A stretch of 64,000 bases of DNA, from assembly GCA_965247705.1 (NCBI GenBank), contig CBDFHV010000083.1:62001-126000 (forward strand), in the 5' to 3' direction. A model generated the notes under the pieces. The model was not told where the DNA came from, did no database searches, and worked only from the letters and a program-made list of their open reading frames with translations. This stretch comes from CBDFHV01 sp965247705. GTDB lineage: Bacteria; Pseudomonadota; Alphaproteobacteria; Rhodospirillales; CAMCUA01. Positions 1 through 13,700 of this stretch are shown here, piece after piece. Each line of letters starts with the position of its first letter. The first letter of the stretch is position 1. Position numbers and translations under genes: made by a program.

Positions 1-262
1 GATAAATTCGATTCCCGTCAGGGTGTCGCCCTCGGCATCGCCGCCCACGCCGGTGCCGGTGGGGGTGGAGAGATCGATCGTCACCCCGACCGAGGAGCCG
101 GAGTAGAACGCCGTGTCGATGGTCCCGGCGCCGCCGTCCAGATCATCGGCCCCGGCGCCGCCGGTCAGGAAGTCCCTGTCGTCGCCGCCGGTCAGGGTAT
201 CGTCGCCGCCGCCGCCGGTCAGACGGTTGAAGCCATCGCCGCCGTCAATATTCGTGCCGGTG
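1..262. repeat. exact 262-bp repeat, copy 1
   Basis: This stretch is identical base for base to 4581-4842; the first mismatch is at 263 against 4843. Both copies encode the same RTX segment in frame within the giant gene. It touches the window edge, so the repeat may extend further left. Confidence 0.97.
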
Positions 263-1770
263 GCGTCGGTGACGGTGATGGCGTCGTCGCCGGCGGCCCC
301 CGTAACCGTCACCGTGCCGCTGACGGTTACCGAGTTGCCGGCTCCCAGCAGCACCAGTTCGCCAAATCCGCCCCCTTCGATCGCGGTGCCGCTGACCGTC
401 GTTTCGAGAGTGAGGGTATCGGCGGCGACGGCGAGGTTGATCTGCTCGAAGCCAATGGCCGAAACGACGTTGAGAGCACCGGCGAGGTTGAGCGTATCGG
501 TACCCGTGCCGCCGTCGTAGACCATGCCCGTGGTCAGCGTGGTCTCGGCGAACACGGTGTTGTCGCCGGTCGAGCCGGTGAAGACCTCGACATCCCGGAC
601 GACGGTGTTCATCGACCCCACGCCCGTCATGGTCAAGCTGTCGCTGCCGGCGCCGAGGAAAGCCTCGATCCCGTCGGCGTCGGTAACGGTGATGGCGTCA
701 TCGCCGCTGCCGCCGAAAAGCAGGTGGATATTGCTGGTGGTCAGCCCGTTGCCGCCGTCGGCGAGGATCAGGGTATTTTCCTCGGTCGGGCCGGCGCCGC
801 CCGAGACGCTGTCGCCGTCGAAGCCGTCGGTGGCCGAGGCATTGCCGCTGGCGAGAAAGATGTCGTCGCCCGCGGTGCCGACGAAATCGTTCTCGCTGCC
901 GTCGAAGGTCACCGAGATCAGGCCCGGCCCGTCGATCGCCTGACCGGCGGAGGTGGCGAAGTTGGCGGCGCTGAGCAGGCCGACATCGACAAGGCCGGTG
1001 ATGCTGGCGATGGTGGACAGCTCGCCCCCATCGGCGACGCCGTCGTTGTTGCCGCCCAGGTCGTCCCAGTACTGCAGCGAGCCGTCGACGCCGTCGGAGA
1101 AGGCGAAAACCGCCTGACTTCCGGCGCCGACGTCGATCAGGCTGTTGATCGCGGTGGTGAACCCGAAGGAAGACAGTACCACCCCTTCATTGAAAGCGAC
1201 GAATACGGCGTCGTCATCGAGCGTAATGCCGCTCTCCGCCAGTTGGAACGTGTCGGCGTTGCCACGGTTCAAGGGTACCGTGCCGGTGGTGTCGAAGAGG
1301 AAGCTGTCCTCGGCGGCATCGAAGTCGGCAATGGTATCGCCGCTGGTGCCGAAATCGGTTGGCGAGGCGTAGGAGAACGCGTCGGCCCCGGCGCCGCCGG
1401 CGAGGACGTCATTGCCATTGCCGCCCCTAATGGTATCGCCACTGGCCGTGCCGGTGATGGTATCGGCCCCGGTGCCACCGACGATATCGAGGCCGGTGGC
1501 GATGGCCAGGCCGGAGAAATCGGCGCTGATGCCGCCGTCGGCGAGAGTCGTCGTCCCTGAATAAACGAACGTCGGCGTCGCGGCGAGCAGGGCAATATCA
1601 CTGGTGACCGACAGGGTGGCGCCGCCGGTCAAGGACGTGCCGGTGCCGAATTCGACCGCGCCGCCGGAGATGCTCAGAGTCCGGCTTGCTTCGGCATTGA
1701 GGATGCCGCTGTTGGTCACGTCGCCGGTGATGAACAGATCGTCGCCGTTGGCCGACAGGGTACCCGAGTG
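1..1770 (-). CDS. 3' continuation of the giant RTX/adhesin gene, partial at left edge
   Basis: After the frameshift near 1769 the next minus-strand frame is open without a stop from 1770 down to base 1. It encodes the same protein family: filamentous repeats, then RTX (NGNDVLAGGAGADAF), then a fourth copy of the module containing YASPTDFGTSGDTI and LQYWDD, then further RTX. It has no start codon of its own and is simply the rest of the upstream frame. The C-terminal secretion signal must lie beyond the left edge. A single missing T relative to sister repeats at about 2435 and 3097 explains the shift, so this may be a sequencing or assembly error in repetitive DNA rather than a real mutation. 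Confidence 0.8.
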
Positions 1771-4700
1771 AGGACGTCGCCGACGATGCCGTCGGTGCCC
1801 GATGTGTTGGAGATCGTTTCGATGGTGCCGCTGTTGTCCAGGGTCTCGCCGGCGCCCATGGTCAGCGTGGCGGTCTTTCCTTGCGGATCGCTCTGGGTGT
1901 TGAACTGGATGGTGCCGACGTTGGTAAGACCGCCATCGAAAGTGGCGTCGACGTTCAGCGGATCGGAGAAGGTCCGCTGCAACACCATCGTCGCAGCGCC
2001 TTCATTGGTCACCAGGCCGTCGAAGGTGTTGGTGCCTTTCAGGGTCATGGTGCCTTGATTGTTCACGGTGTCCGCGAACGTCATGCCGGCCACGTTCGCC
2101 GTGCCGCTGGTGGTGTAGCCCACGTTGATGTCGGCGCTCGACAGGGACGACGTTCCGGTAGTGGTCAAGTCATTGCCGCCGACACTCGAGATCACGCTGC
2201 CGCTGCCCATGGAAAGTCCCGGCAAGGTCAAGTCCAGGTCCAGGTTCATGGTCAGATCGGCGCCATTGGTCAGGCTCAGCGTGCCGCTGCCGGAAATGAT
2301 CGTGCCGCCATTGGCGGTGAGGGTGCCGCCGTCCATGGTCAGGCTTTGGCTGGCCGCCATGTCGAGCGTGCCGGTGTTGGTCGCATCGCCGGTGACGATC
2401 AGATCGTCGCCGTTTGCCGACAGGGTTCCCGAGTTGAGGACGTCGCCGACGATGCTGTCGGTGCCCGACGTGCTGGAGATCGTTTCGATGGTGCCGCTGT
2501 TGTCCAGGGTCTCGCCGGCGCCCATGGTCAGGGTGGCGGTCTTGTTTGACGGATCGCTTTGTGTGTTGAACTGGATGGTGCCGGCATTGGCGAGGCCCGC
2601 CTCGAAGGTGGCGTCGACGTTCAGCGGATCGGAGAACTGCCGCTGCAACACCATCGTCGCACCGCCTTCATTGGTCACCAGACCGTCGAAGGTGTTGGTG
2701 CCCTTCAGGGTCATGGTGCTTTGATTGTTCACGGTGTCCGCGAACGCCATGCCGGTCGCCGTCACCGCGCCGGCGGCGACAAACGCGACGTTCATGTTGC
2801 CGCTGGAAAGCGACGAAGCGCCCGATGTGGTGAGCGAGTTGCCGCCGCCACTGGAAACGACGCTGCCGCTGCCCATGGTAATGCCCACCGCCGTCGCCAG
2901 ATCCAGGTTCACGATCAGGTCGGCGCCGTTGGCGAGGGCGAGGGTGCCGGTGCCGGTGACGCTGGTGTCGGCATTGGCCGTGAGGGTGCCGGTGTCGACG
3001 CGCAAAGTCCGGCTTGCGCCGGCATTGAGGACACCGCTGTTGGTCACGTCGCCGGTGATGAACAGGTCGTCGCCGTTGGCCGACAGGGTGCCCGAGTTGA
3101 TGACGTCGCCGACGATGCTGTCGGTGCCGGAGGTGTTGGAGATCGTTTCGACGGTGCCGCTGTTGGTCAGGGACTCGCCGGCGCCGATCGTCAGCGTGGT
3201 GGTCTTGTTTGACGGATCGCTTTGGGTGTTGAACTGGATGGTGCCGGCATTGGCGAGGCCCGCCTCGAAGGCGGCGTCGACGTTCAGCGGATCGGAGAAC
3301 TGCCGCTGCAACACCATGTCGGCGCCCAATTCATTGGTCACCACGCCGTTGAAGGTGTTGGCGCCCTTCAGGGTCACGGTGCCCGAGGTGCTGAGACCCG
3401 AATTGATGGTGTCGCCACTGAGCGTGAAGTCTTGCCCGGTAAACACCGTATCGGCGAAATCCAGGTTCGCGGTCAGGGCGTCGAAATCCACCACCGCACC
3501 GGTGACCGTGATGTCATCGGCGCCGGCGCCGCCGATGAGGTTCTCGATGTTGGCCACCGCCAGGGTATTGCCGAGATCGCCGAGCACCAGCGTGTCATTG
3601 CCGCCGAGGCCGTCGACACTGTCGCTTCCCGACGCGGCGCCGACGGCGATGAGAACGTCGTCGCCGGTCGTGATGCCGTCGGCGGCGCCGAACGTGTCGA
3701 CGCCGGAGGTGAAGTTGAGGGAGATCAATTCAGGACCCTGGACCGCCTGCCCGGCGGAGGTGGCGAAGTTGGCGGCGCTGAGCAGGCCGGCGTCGGTAAA
3801 GCCGGTGAGGCTGGCGATGGTGGACAGCTCGCCCGCATCGGCGATGCCGTCGTTGTCGCCGTTCAGGTCGTCCCAGTATTGCAGTGAGCCGTTGGCGCCA
3901 TCGGAGAAAGCGAAGATCGCCTGACTGCCGGCGCCGACGTCGATCAGGCTGTTGATCGCGGCGGTAAACCCGGCGGTCGACAGGGTCACCGTCTCGTCGA
4001 AAGCGACGAACACCGTGTCGTCGTCGAGCGGCACGCCGCCAAACGCCAGTTGGAACGTGTCGGCGTTGCCACGGTTCAGGGGCACGGTGCCGGTTGTGTC
4101 GAAGAGGAAGCCGTCCTCGGTGGCATCGAAGTCGGAGATGGTATCGCCGCTGGTCCCGAAATCGGTCGGCGAGGCGTAGGCGAACGTATCGGCCCCGGTG
4201 AAACCGGACAGCAAGTCGTTGCCGCCGCCGCCCCTGATGACATCGTCGCCGCCGGAGCCATTCAAGGTGTTGGCGCCGACCTCGCCGATCAGCGTATCGT
4301 TAAAAGAGGAGCCGGTGAGGTTTTCGATCTCGCTGAGCGTGTCGCCCTCGGCCTCGCCGCCCAAGCCGGTGCCGAGGGATAGATCGACCGTCACACCGAC
4401 CCCGGACGAGAGGTATTCGGCCTGGTCCGTTCCCAGACCGCCGGTGAGGTCGTCGGCGCCGGCGCCGCCGCGAAAGAAGTCATCACCGCCGCCGCCCGAC
4501 AGGATGTCGTCTCCGCCCTCGCTGACGAAAATATCGTTGCCGCCGCCGCCGATCATGGTGTCGCCTTGCGAGGAGCCAACGATAAATTCGATTCCCGTCA
4601 GGGTGTCGCCCTCGGCATCGCCGCCCACGCCGGTGCCGGTGGGGGTGGAGAGATCGATCGTCACCCCGACCGAGGAGCCGGAGTAGAACGCCGTGTCGAT

Positions 4701-7700
4701 GGTCCCGGCGCCGCCGTCCAGATCATCGGCCCCGGCGCCGCCGGTCAGGAAGTCCCTGTCGTCGCCGCCGGTCAGGGTATCGTCGCCGCCGCCGCCGGTC
4801 AGACGGTTGAAGCCATCGCCGCCGTCAATATTCGTGCCGGTGTCGTCGGTGACGGTGATGGTGTCGTCGCCGGCGTTGCCGTTCACGGTCTCCACACCGG
4901 AGACGCTGAGGACGTTATCGCCGTTGGCGAGGTTGAGCGTATCCGTGCCGGCCAGCAGGTCGACAGTGGTTCCGCCCGTCACGGCGGTGGTAAATGTCAA
5001 TGTGTCGTTGCCAGTAGTGCCCTGCACCGTCTCCACGTTGACGACGGCGATGGTGTTGGCGGCCAGTCCCAGATTCAAGATGTCCGTGCCGTCGCCCAGG
5101 TCGAACAAGGAGCCGACGGAAATGGCGCCGGTCACGGTCAGATCGTCATTTCCGGCCGTGCCCGTCACCGTCTCGACGCCGGTCAGCCCGTTGAAGGTGT
5201 TGACGGCGGAAAGCAGCACCAGGCCATCGTTGCCAACGCTGAGGTCTATGCTCGCCGCGCCGGCGCCGGTCTCGGTGATGGTCAGCGCGTCGTTGCCGGC
5301 CGTGCCGGTGATACCCTCCACGTTGGCGACACCAAGGCTGTTGACCGTGCTCACGAGGATGATGTCGTCGCTGATGCCTCCTCCCAGGTCGAACAGAGTC
5401 CCGTCGCCGACGCCTTGGCTGAGCGTCAAGGTGTCGTTGCCGGTGGTGCCCTGCACCGTCTCTAAATTGGCGACGGCGATCGTGTTGGCGGCCAGCCCCA
5501 GATTCAAGATGTCCGTGCCGTCGCCCAGGTCGAATAAGGAGCCGGCGGAAATGGCACCGGTCACGGTCAGGTCGTCATTGCCGGCCGTGCCCGTCACCGT
5601 CTCGACGCCGGTCAGCCCGTTGAAGGTGTTGACGGCGGAAAGCAGCACCAGGCCATCGTTGCCAACGCCGAGGTCTATGCTCGCCGCGCCGGCGCCGGTC
5701 TCGGTGATGGTCAGCGCGTCGTTGCCGGCCGTGCCGGTGATACCCTCCACGTTGGCGACACCAAGGCTGTTGACCGTGCCCAAGAGGAAGATGTTGTCGC
5801 CGCCGCCATCTCCGAGGTCGAACAGCGTCCCATCGGGGACGCCTTGGGTGAGCGTCAGCGCGTCGTTGCCGGTCGTGCCGGTCACGGTTTCGACGCCGGC
5901 AACGCCAATCGAATTTGACGCCGCGCCCAGGGTCACGGAGTCCGTTCCGCCGCCAAGGTCGAACACCCCGCCGGTAACGCTGCCAAGGGCGGTCACGTCG
6001 TCGTCGCCGTCGCTCAGGTCGAACGCCCCGCCGGTAACGCTGCCGAGGAAGGTCAGATCGTCGTTTCCGGCCGTGCCCGTCACCGTCTCGGCGCCGGTCA
6101 GCCCGTTGAAGGTGTTGACGGCGGAAAGCAGCACCAGGCCATCGTTGCCAACGCCGAGGTCTATGCTCGCCGCGCCGGCGCCGGTCTCGGTGATGGTTAG
6201 CGCGTCGTTGCCGGCCGTGCCGGTGATCCCCTCCACGTTGGCGACACCAAGGATGTTGACCGTGCTCAGGAGGATGATGTTGTCGCCGCCGCCATCTCCC
6301 AGGTCGAACAGTGCCCCGTCGCCGACGCTCTGGCTGAGCGTCAGCGTGTCGTTGCCGGACGTGCCGGTCACGGCTTCGACGTCGGTAACGCCAAACGTAT
6401 TTACCGGGTTGCCCAGGGTCACGGAATCCGTTCCGCCGCCAAGGTCGAACACCCCGCCGGTAACGCTGCCAAGGGCGGTCACGTCGTCGTCGCCGTCGCT
6501 CAGGTCGAACGCCCCGCCGGTAACGCTGCCGAGGAAGGTCAGATCGTCATTTCCCGCCGTGCCTGTCACCGTCTCGACGCCGGTCAGCGCTTTGAAGGTG
6601 TTGACGGCGGAAAGCAGCACCAGGTCATCGACACCAGCCTTGAGGTCTATGCTCGCCGCGCCGGCGTCAGTCTCGGTGATGGTCAGCGCGTCGTTGCCGT
6701 CCGTGCCGGTGATCCCCTCCACGTTGGCGACACCAAGGTTGTTGACCGTGCCCAAGAGGATGATGTCGTCGCTGCCGCCATCTCCCAGGTCGAACAGCGT
6801 CCCATCGCCGACGCCCTGGGTGAGCGTCAGCGTGTCGTTGCCGATCGTGCCGGTCACGGTTTCGACGCCGGTCAGCGCCAACGCGTTAACCGCGTTGTCC
6901 AGGAACAGGCTGTCATTGCCGCCGAGGCCGTCGACGCTGTCGTTTCCCGACCCGGCGCCGACGGCGATCAGAACGTCGTCGCCGGTGGTGATGCCGTCGT
7001 CGCTACCAAACGTGTCCACCCCGGGTGTGAAGGTCAGGGTGACAATCTCGGGACCCTGGACCGCCTGCCCGGCGGAGGTGGCGAAATTGGCGGCGGTGAG
7101 CAGGTCGGCGTCGACAAGGTCGTTAATGCTGGCGATGGTGGACAGCTCGCCCGCATCGGCGATGCCGTCGATGTTGCCGCCCAGGTCGTCCCAGTACTGC
7201 AGCGAGCCGTCGACGCCGTCGGAGAAGGCGAATATTGCCTGACTGCCAGCACCGATGTTGATCAGGCTGTTGATCGCGGTAGTGAACCCGGCGGTCGACA
7301 GGGTCACCCCTTCATTGAACGCGACGAAGACAGTATCGTCATCAAGCTGGATGCCGCTCACTGCCGTCTGGAATGTGTCGGAAAACTCGCCACGGTTGAG
7401 GGGCACCGTGCCGGTGGTGTCGAAGAGGAAGCTGTCCTCGGCCGCATCGAAGTCGAAGATGGTATCGCCGCTGGTGCCGAAATCGGACGGCGAGGCGTAA
7501 GTGTCTGTCCGGAAAGAAGAGAACGATTCGCCCTGACGGATCGGCTTGACCGACGGGGATCGCCCCTTTGATCGCCGCCGAGTGGCGCGCCCTGCCCAAG
7601 GACGAGCGACTATCTGATGCTGTGGGACTGGGAAATCGTTGCCGCCGCCGCCCTTGATGATATCGACACCTTGCAGGCCGATCAGGGTGTTGGCGAAGTC

Positions 7701-10700
7701 GTCGCCGATCAGCGTATCGTCGTGAATGGAGCCACGGACGTTTTCGATCTCGGCCAGGGTGTCGCCGTCCGCCTCGCCGCCCAACCCAATTCCGAGAGAA
7801 AGGTCCACCGTCACGCCGGTAACCGCGGTGAGCGAGTTGTAGTTGGCGGTGTCCGAACCCAGACCGCCGGTGAGGTCGTCGGCACCGTCGCCGCCCTCCA
7901 GATCGTCGTTGCCGGCGCCGCCGTCCAGGATGTCGACCCCGGCATCGCCGAAAATGGCGTCGATGCCATTACCGCCGGTCAGAGTGTCGCCACCGCCCTG
8001 GCCGAACAGAAAGTTGCCGCTGTCGTCGGCGGTCAGAATATCGTTCTGCTGGGAGCCGAATAGCCTCTCGATGCCGGTGAGGATGTCGCCTTCCGCATCG
8101 CCACCCTCGCCGATGACGACGGAGGCGGAAAGATCGATCGTCACCCCGGCCGCGGAATCCGTGTAGACCGCCGCGTCGGCGGCCCCGCTGCCACCGTCGA
8201 TGTCATCGGCCCCGGCGCCACCGGTCAGGAAGTCCTGACCGTCACCGCCGTCGATGGTATCGTCGCCGGTACCGCCGTTGAATGTGTCGTTGCCGTCGCC
8301 ACCGAAGAAACTGGTGCCCAGGCCGCTGTCGCCCGCGCCGACGATCACCAACTGCTCTCCGTCGCCGCCGGATATGGTGTCCACGTCCTCGACGGTAAGG
8401 GTGTGGTCGGCGCCGTCCTCAAAGGTGATCTCGTTGACGTCGCGCACCACGGTGTTACTGGCGATATTCAAGCCGAAGCGGACCGCCTGAAACTCGGCAT
8501 CACCCGTCACGTTCAGGTTGATCGATCCTCCGCCGCCGGCGCTGCCGATGGTGATATCATTGGCGCCGTCCAGGGTGATGTCCTGAAGCAGGTCGTTCTC
8601 GAACAGGTCCAGGCCTTCGACCGAACTGAGCGCAATCGTGTTGGCCGTGTCGGCCAGCCTAACGCTGTCGCTTCCGCCACCGCCGTCGACGCTGGCCGTT
8701 CCGCCGGTCGCCGTGGTGAAGGTGATGTCGTCTTCGCTTCCGCCGCCGACAATCTGTTCGACGTTGGCGACGCTAAGGGTATTGTCGCCGCCGCTGGCGA
8801 GCGTGAGGGTGTCGTCGCCGTCGAGGCCGTCGACGCTGTCGCCCCCTTCCGCGTTGCCGACGGCAACAAGAACATCATCGCCGTTGGTGATTTGGGGTGG
8901 ACCATCGAACGTGTCGACAGCGTCGGTGAAGACCAGCCCATCCAGCGATGGGCCTTGCTCTACCGGCCCCGCGGAGGTGGCGAAGTTGGCGGCGGTGAAG
9001 CCAACAACCGTACCAATGCCGGTCAGGTCGGCGATGGTGCTCAGCTCGCCTGCCTCGGCGAGGCCGTCGGCCGACAGCGCCGTGTCGTCCCAGTAAATCA
9101 GCCGCGCGTCCGCGCCGTCGGCGAAGGCAAATACCACTTGATCGCCGGCGTTCAGGCCGTTCAGCAAGTTGATATCGTCGGCGAGAGCCGCGGTGTCGTC
9201 CAAGTCCGGGGGCGCGCCGGTGGTGTCGAAGGCCACGAAGGCCGTATCGGCGCTCAGGCTAAATCCGGCACTGAGCTGTTGGAACGTGTCGGCGGCGCCG
9301 TGGGTCAAGGGAACGGTGGCCGACGTATCGAAGGAAAGGACGTCCTCGACGATGGTGAAATCGGTGATGGTGTCGCCGAAGTCCAGCGTGTCCTCGAAGA
9401 CGAAGGTGTCGCCGCCGCCACCGCCGGTCAGGGTGTCGGCGCCGTCGCCGCCGACGAGGATGTCGGCTTGGCCGGGCGCGGAAAACGTGAGGTCGCCGGT
9501 AAGATCGACGCCGCCGAGACCGATGGCCGTCGCGATACCCGCGGCCGAGGCAAACAGCGCGCCCGAGCTTGAATCGATGGTGCCCGCGGACCGGTCGAGA
9601 ACGTCCCACTTGTAGACGCTGTCCGTGTTCGTCTCGGCGACGTAGAAGTTGCCGTCGACATCGAAATCGACGCCGCCCTCGAGATCGACGTCCGTGCCGG
9701 CGGCGGCCTCGACCTCCGCCTCGGAGAGGAAGACGGTGGTGGTCCCGTCGGTCGGATCGATGCGATAGATGGTGCCGCCGGTATCGCTCTCGTCGTCGAC
9801 AACGATGACGTCGCCGTTCGGCGCGATGGTGATGAAGCCATCGAGGTCCACGAAGCCGCCGTCGACGGAAAGAACGCTGGGTGTCCCGGTCGCGGTATCG
9901 ACCGCGAACAACGCGCTCGGGGTGTCGTTCGAGGATACGAAGAGCGTGCCGCCGTCCGGGCTGATGGCCAGGGACTTGTCGAAAAAGACGGTCGAAATCC
10001 CGGCCAGTGCCTCGAAGTCCGCTGCGGCCACAAGCTCGGTCACCACCGGGGTTCCCAGCGGGTTCTCGATCGAAAAGATGCAGTTGCATTCGTCGTCGAG
10101 AACGTAGAGCGTACCCTCCGGCCCGATCACCAGATCCTCCGGGTCGGCCCCATCCGGCAGGCCGGCATTGGCAAGCGCCACGGCCTCGACCTGACCGGTA
10201 TCGGCGCGCTTGACCAGAACACCCTCGTTGGGCGAATCGTCGGTCGCGTCGGTGGTGAAGAACAGGTTGCCGGCGGCATCGACCGCGATGCCGCTCTCGT
10301 TCAGATCGACGTTGCCACCGGCGCTGATGGACACGTTGTCGATCGCGTGCTTGTCCGAGAAGCCGCCCGTGCGCGCCCCGAAAAAGAAGTCGGAATTGTC
10401 GGACACGGTGCCGCCGACATCGACTGCATCGAACAGCACGCCGCCGTCATATTTTACCGTTACCGACGTGCCCTGCATTTCGACTTCGACGGGCACGAAG
10501 TCGTCGGTGTGCAGGACACCGACGCTGGAGTCGAACTTCACGCCGTCGAACCACAGCCCGATCTCGTTGATGACGTCGCTGCCGCCGTTGAAGAAGGTGT
10601 CGAAGGTGAGCGCCAGGCCGGAGGTTTGCGGCTCCTCCGCCTGCCCGCCAGTGTCGACGTCACTGCCGACCTGGAAGCTGAAGCCGTCAGCCCTTCCATT

Positions 10701-13700
10701 AGAGCCGAGGTCGTCGATCAGGAGGTCGAACGAGGCTTCGAAGTCACCGGAAAATCCGCCGCCGCCGACCTTCAGCCAGTTGTTCACGCCACCGAAACCC
10801 TCGGCGGAGAGGATCAGCTCGCCGCCGATGACACCGACTTGACTGGTGTTGGCGTTGATCAGCGTGCCGCCGGCCAGACCGACGGAGAAATCGTTGCTGT
10901 AGGAAACGCCGCCGATGGCGCCGGCGATCTCGGCTTGCGAGACCGCGAGGGACGCCGATCCATCCAGGCCGATCTGAAGAATGCTTTGTTCGAGAGGTTC
11001 GTTGCTGACGGCGAAAAGGCCCGGTGCCTCGCCGCCGTCGCCGATCAGAATATCGTTGCCGGTGCCACCGAACAGCGTGTCGCTTCCGGCCCCGCCGGTC
11101 AGTTCATCGGCGTCCTCGCCACCGTCGAGCGTATCGTCGCCGTCGCCGCCGAAGAGGTCATCCTCGTCGTCGCCGCCTTCCAGCAGGTCGTCGCCGACGC
11201 CGCCGAACAGGGTGTCGTCGCCGGCACCGCCCCTGAGGGTGTCGTTGCCGGGAACGCGGGGCGACACGAAGGCGATTCCGCCTTCAAGGTCGATGTTGAG
11301 GCCCCCGGTGTCGGCGCTGATTTCGTCCCGGGTGACGGCGATATAGCCCGAGGCGGCATCGATGGTGCCCGTGTCGGCATCGTAGCCGGTGAATCGGAGG
11401 ACGTTGTCATCGGCCTCCTCGGCCACGTAGAAATCGCCATTGGCGTCGAAGCCGATGCCGCCCTCGAGGTCGACGCTCTCCTCGCCATTGGCGGCCTCGA
11501 GGTCGGCATTGGAAAGAAAAATCTCGACGTCGCCGGTCACCGGACCGACCCGGTAGATCGCATCGTCGACGGACCCGCCCCCTTCGTCGGCGACGATCAC
11601 GTCGCCGTTCGGCGCCAAGGTGATAAAGGATTTCAGGTCCGTCCAGGCCGGGTCGCTGGCGAGCAGGCTCGGGGTTCCGGTCGCGATATCGACGGCGAAC
11701 AGGTCGCCGGAACCACCCGCGTCCGAGGCAACGAACAACCGGCCGTCGCCGTTGCCGACCAGGCCGCCGATGAGGCTGATCTCCCGACCCGGCGCGACGT
11801 CCGGTAGCGCCGCGAAGTCCGCTTCGGTAACCAGAACCGACAACCCGTTGCCCGCCGCCGGATCGAGACTGATGATGGCGTTTGTCTCTTCGTCGGTGAT
11901 GTAGAGCTTGCCGTCGCTGCCGAACGCGAGGTGCCGGGGTTCCGGTTCGGCCCCGCCGGTGATCGTGGCGATCGCGGCGTTTGTCGCCACCACTTCGAGG
12001 GGCCCGCCGAGGGCGGATTTCTTAAGCACGCTTCCCGAGACGTTTTCGGAGAAATAGATATCGCCGTTGTCGTCGACAACGATGCCCCTGCCTTCGAGAT
12101 CCGTTTCCCCTTCGCCGGTCGCGGCGCGGATGTCGTCGGCGCTGATGCGGACGGAGGCGTTTCCCGTCGCGTCAATTCGCAGGACCTGAGACGGATCTTC
12201 ATTCTCGTTGAGGATCAGCAACCCACCGCCATCGTCCTCCGGGTCGCCAATCAACACATCGTCGCCGTCACCGCCGAGAAGCTCATCGTCGCCGCCGCCG
12301 CCCAGCAGTTCGTCGTTGCCGTCGCCGCCGTCGAGCAGGTTGTCGGCGTCGTTGCCGATGATCTCGTCGCCGCCGTCGCCGCCGATCACGTTCTCCACGC
12401 CAACGATGGTGTCGTCGTCGATGTCGCCACCGGAGGCGGTTCCGTCTTCCAGGTCGACATCAACCCCGTCTGTCTGGCTGGTGAAGGTTATGGTGTCGGA
12501 ATCGGCCCCGCCGTCGTAGGTGTCGTCGCCCTCGCCTTCGCCGGCCACCAGGGTGTCGTTGCCGGGGCCGCCGAAGACCTGGTCATCGCCGGCGCCGCCG
12601 ATCAGCGTGTCGTTGCCGGCGCCGCCGTCGAGAACATCGTCACCGGGGGTGCCGAAGATAACGTCGTCTCCTTCGTTGCCAGTGGTCGGCTCGGGCGGCG
12701 CAACGACCGGCACGATCTCGTCCTCTACGGGGACGGGGACGGGGGCGGGGGCGGGGGCGGTGGTGGGGGTGGTCATATCCACGGTAGCGACCAGCAAATC
12801 GTCCGGCTCGATAATGACGTCGTCCACCACCTCGATGACACCGGTGTCCGGTACGCCGACGACGGGGCCACCGGCGGCGGTGTCGAACTCTTCGAGGCCG
12901 GCGGCCGGATCGAAGCCTATCTGCTCCACACCGTAAGCGTTGGCTTCATCCGAACTAACGGGCAGCACGCGAAAGGCGTCGCCGAAGGTGGACAGGATCT
13001 GCTGCACCGCCATCTGGAACTGCGGCGAGTGCGGCAAATTGATCCCGGCGACTTCGACTCCCTGGTGCAGGATGTTGAGAACGCTGATACCCGCATTGTT
13101 CGACAGAATCATCTCGCCGACGAACCCGCCGGCGTCTTCGCTTTCCTGCATCAAGACCGCGCGCAGGACGCCGTCGTATTCGATTCCCCCCTGGGTGCCG
13201 CGGATGCAGATGGTGGCGACCGGCGTCTCGATGGTCATGGCGCCGACGGAGGTCTTCGCCACCTGGCCGCTGACGAAGGTAAAGACGCCCTGGAGGATAG
13301 AGACGCCCACGCTGCCGCTGGCGGCCGACGGGTCGTAGACCATCTCATCAAGGACCATGCGGCCGTTTTCGGCCATGGCGAAGGTGGTTTCGTCGGCGAG
13401 GACGATGCCGATGCCGCTATCGGGTCCCGATTCGAGCAAGTCGCCCTGATAGACGGAATCGCCCGCCTGCAGGGTCACCCGGGTGCCGTCGGTGCGTACG
13501 GCGGCCACGGATCCGTTGAGGGTCTCCACCTGGCCGATGGGCTCGCCCAGCGAGGAGCCCGAGGCCTGGGCGTACTGGCCGGGGGCCGCGGGCCCGGCGA
13601 GGCGTGCCGCCAGATCGCCGTCGATGCGGGCGCCATCGCCATACATCAGGTCGGGCCGACTATCGCCGGCGAAGAAGTCGCGGATGACCACCTGATCGCC

